Below, piece after piece: positions 8,330 through 11,683 of a DNA stretch of 11,683 nt (position 1 is the stretch's first letter; each line of letters opens with the position of its first letter). Location of the stretch: NCBI GenBank assembly GCA_050697275.1, contig JBOGZI010000177.1:1-11683 (forward strand). Direction: 5' to 3'. Made by a program: the position numbers and the translations under genes. Under the pieces are notes generated by a model. The model did no database searches and was not told the origin of the DNA. It was given only the letters and a program-made list of their open reading frames with translations. The stretch comes from JBOGZI01 sp050697275. GTDB taxonomy: Bacteria; Actinomycetota; Thermoleophilia; Solirubrobacterales; 70-9.

Positions 8330-8372
8330 GTGTCGGGGTCCGCGCGCGCAGGCGTCGCGGCCGAAAACCGAT

Positions 8373-8386
8373 TGACTGGTCAGTCA
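8373..8386. promoter_or_regulatory. TetR-type palindromic operator candidate
   Basis: TGACTG (8373-8378) and CAGTCA (8381-8386) are exact reverse complements around GT. The form, a short palindrome with TGAC/GTCA ends, resembles operators of TetR-family regulators of fatty acid breakdown. It lies 60 bp upstream of the acyl-CoA dehydrogenase start and 27 bp upstream of the divergent gene at 8414, overlapping that gene's expected -35 zone. No regulator gene is encoded nearby, so it would act in trans. Confidence 0.55.
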
Positions 8387-8401
8387 GCCAGAACCAAAGG
8401 G

Positions 8402-8407
8402 TAGCAT
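8402..8407 (+). promoter_or_regulatory. Candidate -10 box of the repeat-protein gene
   Basis: TAGCAT fits TANNNT and ends 6 nt before the GTG start at 8414, predicting a leaderless transcript. A -35 element at 17 bp spacing would fall at about 8379-8384, inside the palindrome at 8373-8386. Confidence 0.4.
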
Positions 8408-8413
8408 TGCCCC

Positions 8414-8878
8414 GTGACCCTCGCGGCGGTCGAGATGGGAACCGTGCTGATCCTGATCGCGATCGTCGCGCTGCCGATCGGGGCGGTTGCCTTCGCGCTG
8501 GGCGCCGGCAACGCGCTGAAGCAGATCGGCAAGGGGGACTTCGCGATGGAGCACGAGATGCCGCAGGGCCCCCGCGGCGGGGGCCCGCCGGTCTCCGCGG
8601 CGGTGCGCGAGGAGGAGATCCGGCAGATGATCGAGGCGCGCTCCTACCGGCGCCAGGCCCGCGGCGAGGAGGCGCTGGACGTCGACGGCGAGGTGGATCG
8701 GCTGCTCGCCTCCGAGCGCGGCTCCGGCTCGCTCGGGGGCGACGAGGGCCTGCGCGAGGAGGTGCGCCAGCTCGTGGTGGCTCGCAACGAGCGCCGCAGG
8801 CGGCAGGGCAAGGACGAGCTCGATGTCGAGCAGGAGATCGACCGCCAGCTCCGAGAGCTCGAGAACCTCGGGCAGTAG
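8414..8878 (+). CDS. Membrane-anchored small protein with two charged ~34-residue repeats (unknown function)
   Basis: A 154-residue protein I cannot assign to a named family. Residues 8-31 are one hydrophobic helix (VLILIAIVALPIGAVAFAL) that should anchor the protein. A Gly/Pro-rich stretch (50-60) leads to two copies of a charged module, residues 67-100 and 115-148. The two copies match at 16 of 34 positions by eye, with the shared pattern EE(I/V)RQ...AR..RR...G....LDV..E(V/I)DR.L. Each copy looks like two short helices joined by a turn at GxxxLDV. The Arg-rich helix, AR..RR, could contact nucleic acid, lipid or a partner protein. The start is GTG with no Shine-Dalgarno but with TAGCAT 6 nt upstream. 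It is divergent from the acyl-CoA dehydrogenase gene, and the next small gene begins 30 nt past its stop. Similar repeat proteins are, from memory, common in Thermoleophilia. Confidence 0.75.
   Translation: MTLAAVEMGTVLILIAIVALPIGAVAFALGAGNALKQIGKGDFAMEHEMPQGPRGGGPPVSAAVREEEIRQMIEARSYRRQARGEEALDVDGEVDRLLASERGSGSLGGDEGLREEVRQLVVARNERRRRQGKDELDVEQEIDRQLRELENLGQ
8612..8857 (+). repeat. Internal protein duplication in the repeat protein
   Basis: Codons for residues 67-100 (8612-8713) and 115-148 (8756-8857) encode two diverged copies of the same module, 48 residues apart. Identity is clearer in protein than in DNA, pointing to an old, selected duplication rather than a recent tandem event. Confidence 0.7.
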
Positions 8879-8895
8879 GGGAGCCTTCCGGCCAA

Positions 8896-8901
8896 TAAGA
8901 T
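8896..8901 (+). promoter_or_regulatory. Candidate -10 box of the small acidic protein gene
   Basis: TAAGAT fits TANNNT and ends 7 nt before the GTG at 8909, consistent with a leaderless mRNA. It lies in the 30-nt gap after the repeat-protein stop and is notably AT-rich for this window. No -35 box is evident. Confidence 0.4.
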
Positions 8902-8908
8902 CCGGGCC

Positions 8909-9250
8909 GTGAAAGCCGATGACGCCGAGGCCCGGGTGATGGAGCTCGAGGAGCTCACCATGCAGCCCGGCACCTACTTCAACCCGCAGACCGAGGTGCT
9001 CGTGATCGTCGACGACTCCTCCTCGATGGACCAAGAGGTCTTCAACATGGAGGCCTACGAGGGCGCCAGCTGGGTCCGCCTCTCCGACGAGGTGCCGGTG
9101 GACGAGGAGGGCCGGGACAGGCTGCTCGAGGACTTCCAGACCCACTACCACCCGGGCTCGGGGGGCTCGGTCTCGGAGACCGCGCTCGAGCAGGGGGACG
9201 AGGAGCTCGACGAGGACGAGGAGGGCCAGGACCCGGGGCGGGAGGATTAG
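8909..9250 (+). CDS. Small acidic protein of unknown function with a DDSSSM motif
   Basis: A 113-residue, strongly acidic protein that I do not recognise. A compact segment, TYFNPQTEVLVIVDDSSSMD (22-41), contains a beta strand followed by D-D-S-S-S-M. This resembles the start of a von Willebrand A domain with its DxSxS metal site, but the rest of that roughly 180-residue fold is missing. The middle (42-82) looks structured, ending in DFQTHYHPG. The last 25 residues are Glu/Asp-rich and probably disordered. No signal peptide or membrane helix is seen. GTG 8909 is chosen because TAAGAT lies 7 nt upstream; ATG 8939 (residue 11) is an in-frame alternative. The gene follows the repeat protein by 30 nt and converges on the antiporter operon. 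The ordered central part suggests a conserved lineage protein, but this is unverified. Confidence 0.65.
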   Translation: MKADDAEARVMELEELTMQPGTYFNPQTEVLVIVDDSSSMDQEVFNMEAYEGASWVRLSDEVPVDEEGRDRLLEDFQTHYHPGSGGSVSETALEQGDEELDEDEEGQDPGRED

Positions 9251-9285
9251 CGACCAGCGGATCAGGGCTGCTGGCTGAGGGTTGC

Positions 9286-9303
9286 CAGGGCGTCCGCGCC
9301 CTG
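9286..9303. terminator. GC-rich hairpin between convergent genes
   Basis: CAGGGCG (9286-9292), loop TCCG, and CGCCCTG (9297-9303) form a perfect 7-bp stem with a tetraloop in the 133-bp gap between the small acidic protein and the antiporter operon. There is no T tract on either strand. A bidirectional transcription end is likely but not proven. The rest of the gap shows nothing else recognisable. Confidence 0.45.
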
Positions 9304-9383
9304 ACCCGGCACGCCCGGAGGCGAAGCCGAGGACGTGGCCGGTTGGTGTCGCCCGAGGAGATGGGCGTTGATGGCGAAGCCGT

Positions 9384-10379
9384 TTAGACCGACACAACGA
9401 CGATGAAGGCCGCGTAGAGACCGAGCCAGGCGATCACGGCCGGCAGCTCGAAGCGCCCGCGCAGCCGCAGCGCCCAGTAGGCGAGCACGCCCCCCGCCAG
9501 CCCCAGCACGACCGAGATTGCGGCGTTGCCGCTCAGCTCCCAGTCGGTGAAGGCGAGGCCGATCCCCACCGGGATGGTCGACTGGAAGACCATCGCGCCG
9601 GTGATGTTGCCGAGCGCCAGCGAGTCCTTGCCCTCGCGCACCCAGAAGAAGCTGTTCACCTTCTCGGGCAGCTCGGTGGCGAGCGGCGCCAGGATGAGGG
9701 AGAGGGCGATCGCCTCGATCCCGATGTCCTCGGCGACGTGCAGCAGCTCCTCGACGAACAGATGCGCCCCTCCGACCATCGCCCCGAGGCCGACGAAGAA
9801 CTGGAGTACCGCGGTGCCGAGCTCCTGTCCCTCGCGACGGCCGCGGCCGCGCCGCGACATGATCAGGGGGTTGATCGTCTCCTCGGGCTGGATCTCGCCC
9901 CCTCGGGCGAGGGTGCGCCAGACGTAGACCACATACGCGCCGAAGAAGAGGCCCCCGGCCGGAATCCGAAGCGTCTCCGGAGCGCCGAAGCCGAACGCCA
10001 ACCCGAGTCCGAAGAAGGCGAGGAAGAAGAGCAGGTCCCGATCGAGCGTCGGCACGTGCGCGCGGAGGGCGGTCCCCTGACTGCGGCGGCGCCGATAGAG
10101 GAACGCGAACAGCCCCACCAGCCCCATCGCCAGGGTGGCGAGCAGGAAGGGCGCGCCGACGATCGCGCCGATCGCGACGTCCTCGCTCTTCGTGGCACCC
10201 ACCAGGGCGACGACCGCGATCAGCGTCTCCGGCATCGCGGTCCCGACGGCCGCGAGCAAGCTGCCCACCGCCCCCTCTCCCAGCTTCAGCTGATGCCCGA
10301 GCCACTCGACCGCGTTGGTGAACAGGATCGCGCCGGCCAGGATCACCGCGAAGCTCGCGATCAACAGGATCAGCTCCAT
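9384..10379 (-). CDS. Divergent Na+/Ca2+-exchanger-type (CaCA superfamily) antiporter
   Basis: A 331-residue polytopic protein with about ten hydrophobic helices in two inverted halves. The two alpha-repeat signatures are present: GTAMPETLIAVVAL (46-59, Glu51) and ATELPEKVNSFF (234-245, Glu236/Glu239), followed by GNITGAMVFQ (257-266). A charged cytosolic-type loop (160-186, Arg-rich) joins the halves. Length is normal for bacterial members (about 300-340). The usual GNxxGSN segments after each P-E motif are altered: GAIVGAP (71-77) in the first repeat and GNITGAM in the second. Several polar ion-binding residues are therefore replaced, and ion specificity cannot be assumed to be Ca2+. The reading frame is open much further upstream, but homology begins at the ATG at 10379. 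GGAG 6 nt upstream also supports that start. It begins 20 nt after the CAX-type gene stop, so the two are almost certainly co-transcribed. Confidence 0.87.
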   Translation of the reverse strand: MELILLIASFAVILAGAILFTNAVEWLGHQLKLGEGAVGSLLAAVGTAMPETLIAVVALVGATKSEDVAIGAIVGAPFLLATLAMGLVGLFAFLYRRRRSQGTALRAHVPTLDRDLLFFLAFFGLGLAFGFGAPETLRIPAGGLFFGAYVVYVWRTLARGGEIQPEETINPLIMSRRGRGRREGQELGTAVLQFFVGLGAMVGGAHLFVEELLHVAEDIGIEAIALSLILAPLATELPEKVNSFFWVREGKDSLALGNITGAMVFQSTIPVGIGLAFTDWELSGNAAISVVLGLAGGVLAYWALRLRGRFELPAVIAWLGLYAAFIVVVSV

Positions 10380-10399
10380 CGGCCGCTCCGCACCGTTCC

Positions 10400-11563
10400 C
10401 TACGCGAAGAAGAAGGCCAGGCCGAGGATCACGTAGAGCGCCAAGAGCTGGACGCCCTCGAACCAGTTCGACTCGCCCTCGTTCGTCACCTGATAGGCGA
10501 CCAGCACGCCGAGCACGACCCCGGCGATCTCGAAGCCGTTGAAGACCAGGGGCATCGGGCCCGGGCCGAGCACGAACGAGAGCAGCACCAGGACCGGGGC
10601 GACGAACAGCGCAATCTGAGCGCTGGAGCCGATCGCGATGTTGACCGAGAGGTCCATCTTGTCCTTGATCGCGACCAGCACCGCCACCCAGTGCTCGGCG
10701 GCGTTGCCGACGATCGCGACCACGATCACGCCGATGAAGAACTCGCTCAGGCCGATCGACTCCGAGGCGGCCTCGATCGAGCCGACCAGGATCTCCGACA
10801 TCACTCCGACCGCGATCCCGGCGACGGCGAGCGCGATCACCGAGGTCCGGATGGACCATCCCCAGGTGTCGTCGTGAGACTTGCCGGCCTCGCTATGGGG
10901 GTTGAACAGCTCGCGGTGGGTGCGGAGGCTGAACAGCAGCCCGGCGACATAGGTAACGATCAGGACGACCGCGACGGCCAGGGAGAGGTCCTCGACGGTG
11001 TTGTCGAAGCTGACCCGCTCCTGGTCGATGCCGGGGAGCCCCTGCCCCTCGACCAGCTCGAAGATCGCCGGCATCACCAGGGCGGTGACCGCCAGGAAGA
11101 GCATCAGCGATTGCACGTTGGCGGCGGTGCGGTCGAAGCGCTGCACCTTCCGCCCGCCGGTCAGCCCGCCGACGAGCATCGCCGCACCCATCACCAGCAG
11201 GATGTTGCCGAGGATCGAGCCGACGATCGAGGCCTTGACCACCTCGTGCAGGCCGGCCTCGAGTGCGAACAGGGCGATGATCAGCTCCGGCGCGTTGCCG
11301 AAGGTGACGTTGAGGATGCCGCCGATACCGGGCCCGGACCGGGCAGCGACCTCCTCCGTGGCCCGGCCCATCAGGGCGGCCGTCGGGATGACGCCGAGCG
11401 CCGCCGTGAAGAAGATCAAGCCGCTGGTGGCGTGGCCCAGCTCGAGGACGACGGCGAGCGGGATGAACGGGACGAGCAGGTAGGGCCAGCCGTGCGGGGT
11501 GAGGAAGAACGACGGGGTGAGTGCGGGGCGCCCGGAGCGCTCGGGCGGTTCGGTTGCCTCCAT
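10400..11563 (-). CDS. cax: Ca2+/H+ antiporter of the CAX family
   Basis: A 387-residue integral membrane antiporter expected to expel Ca2+ (or a related divalent cation) from the cytoplasm in exchange for H+. About eleven hydrophobic helices are seen. The first CAX repeat is GGILNVTFGNAPELIIALFA (81-100) with Glu93, followed by VVKASIVGSILGNILLVMG (108-126). The second is VVAIVGNAAEHWVAVLVAIK (281-300) with Glu290, followed by MDLSVNIAIGSSAQIALFVAP (303-323). These are near-complete matches to the conserved CAX helices. An acidic/hydrophilic stretch (171-191) lies between the halves. The N-terminal 20 residues are polar and lack the long autoinhibitory extension of plant CAX. Length fits bacterial/fungal-type CAX (350-410). 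ATG 11563 is the first good start; no Shine-Dalgarno is seen, but TAAGCT lies 10 nt upstream. It is followed after 20 nt by a second antiporter gene and preceded by a partial gene 27 nt upstream. Confidence 0.95.
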   Translation of the reverse strand: MEATEPPERSGRPALTPSFFLTPHGWPYLLVPFIPLAVVLELGHATSGLIFFTAALGVIPTAALMGRATEEVAARSGPGIGGILNVTFGNAPELIIALFALEAGLHEVVKASIVGSILGNILLVMGAAMLVGGLTGGRKVQRFDRTAANVQSLMLFLAVTALVMPAIFELVEGQGLPGIDQERVSFDNTVEDLSLAVAVVLIVTYVAGLLFSLRTHRELFNPHSEAGKSHDDTWGWSIRTSVIALAVAGIAVGVMSEILVGSIEAASESIGLSEFFIGVIVVAIVGNAAEHWVAVLVAIKDKMDLSVNIAIGSSAQIALFVAPVLVLLSFVLGPGPMPLVFNGFEIAGVVLGVLVAYQVTNEGESNWFEGVQLLALYVILGLAFFFA

Positions 11564-11573
11564 TCGGGGCGGG

Positions 11574-11579
11574 AGCTTA
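11574..11579 (-). promoter_or_regulatory. Weak -10 candidate upstream of the CAX-type gene
   Basis: TAAGCT on the minus strand fits TANNNT and lies 10 nt before the ATG at 11563, just past the upstream gene's stop. No -35 box is visible at 17 bp, and read-through from the upstream gene is equally plausible. Confidence 0.25.
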
Positions 11580-11590
11580 GGGGCCCGCGT

Positions 11591-11683
11591 CTACTGGAGC
11601 AGCAGCTCGGCGCACTCCTGCACCGCGGCGGCGCCCTGCGCCTGTGCCAGGCACTGCTGGTAGGCCTGCGCGCCGCCGCCGCT
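11591..11683 (-). CDS. C-terminal end of an unidentified protein (partial)
   Basis: A minus-strand frame enters from the window edge and ends at TAG (11591-11593), giving 30 residues: Gly-rich SGGGAQAYQQC, then LAQAQGAAA, then a helix-like VQECAELLLQ end. Two Cys residues separated by 12 positions (C11 and C24 of the visible piece) could pair in a helical hairpin of an exported protein. This is speculative. It lies 27 nt upstream of the CAX-type gene on the same strand, so it may be the first gene of the antiporter operon. Too little is visible to name it. Confidence 0.55.
   Translation of the reverse strand, partial: SGGGAQAYQQCLAQAQGAAAVQECAELLLQ

Noticed and set aside
8909..9250. Calling the small acidic protein a VWA-domain protein
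   Set aside because: Only the first strand and DxSxS-like loop match. The length is far too short and later metal-site Thr and Asp motifs are not identifiable.
10380..10859. 160-residue N-terminal extension of the second antiporter
   Set aside because: It overlaps the CAX-type gene in another frame and is Arg/Asp/Gly-rich nonsense. The homology to CaCA proteins begins exactly at the ATG at 10379, which has a GGAG ahead of it.

Overview
The window is very GC-rich DNA, densely packed with genes that have short intergenic gaps, several GTG starts and few clear Shine-Dalgarno sequences. Together with the protein types (PilZ-less cellulose-synthase-like enzyme, HxlR and acyl-CoA dehydrogenase genes, lineage-type small proteins), this suggests an actinobacterium, most likely of the Thermoleophilia/Solirubrobacterales type. 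The lineage is an inference from composition and protein character, not from a search. No RNA gene, CRISPR array, insertion sequence or phage gene was seen.

Left block (1-4278, + strand): a GT39-like polytopic glycosyltransferase overlaps by GTGA a large three-part protein. That protein consists of a BcsA-like processive GT2 synthase with its membrane channel, an extra transmembrane helix, and a GH8 endoglucanase domain resembling BcsZ. All core motifs of both enzymes are visible, and PilZ is absent. The pair looks like a compact beta-glucan (cellulose-like) synthesis, export and trimming unit and is the most interesting item in the window.

Middle block (4375-7062): a small VOC-fold protein (+), an HxlR-type regulator with a C-terminal SCP2-like domain (-), and a divergently transcribed berberine-bridge-enzyme-like FAD oxidase (+). 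The regulator and oxidase share a 104-bp intergenic region with a perfect 7-3-7 palindrome, a good candidate for the regulator's operator.

Right-middle block (7066-9250): an acyl-CoA dehydrogenase (-) with an unusual Lys/Glu/Ala tail converges on the oxidase with a 3-bp gap. It diverges from a membrane-anchored small protein built of two copies of a charged ~34-residue repeat. A TGACTG-GT-CAGTCA palindrome of TetR-operator type lies between them. A small acidic protein of unknown function follows.

Right block (9384-11683, - strand): a partial gene of unknown function, a CAX-type Ca2+/H+ antiporter and a second, divergent member of the Ca2+/cation antiporter superfamily appear to form one operon. 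A GC-rich hairpin separates it from the convergent small-protein gene.

Across the window, five starts carry a TANNNT hexamer 6-10 nt upstream and one a TANNNC hexamer, mostly without a convincing ribosome-binding site. This is the pattern expected for leaderless or near-leaderless mRNAs.
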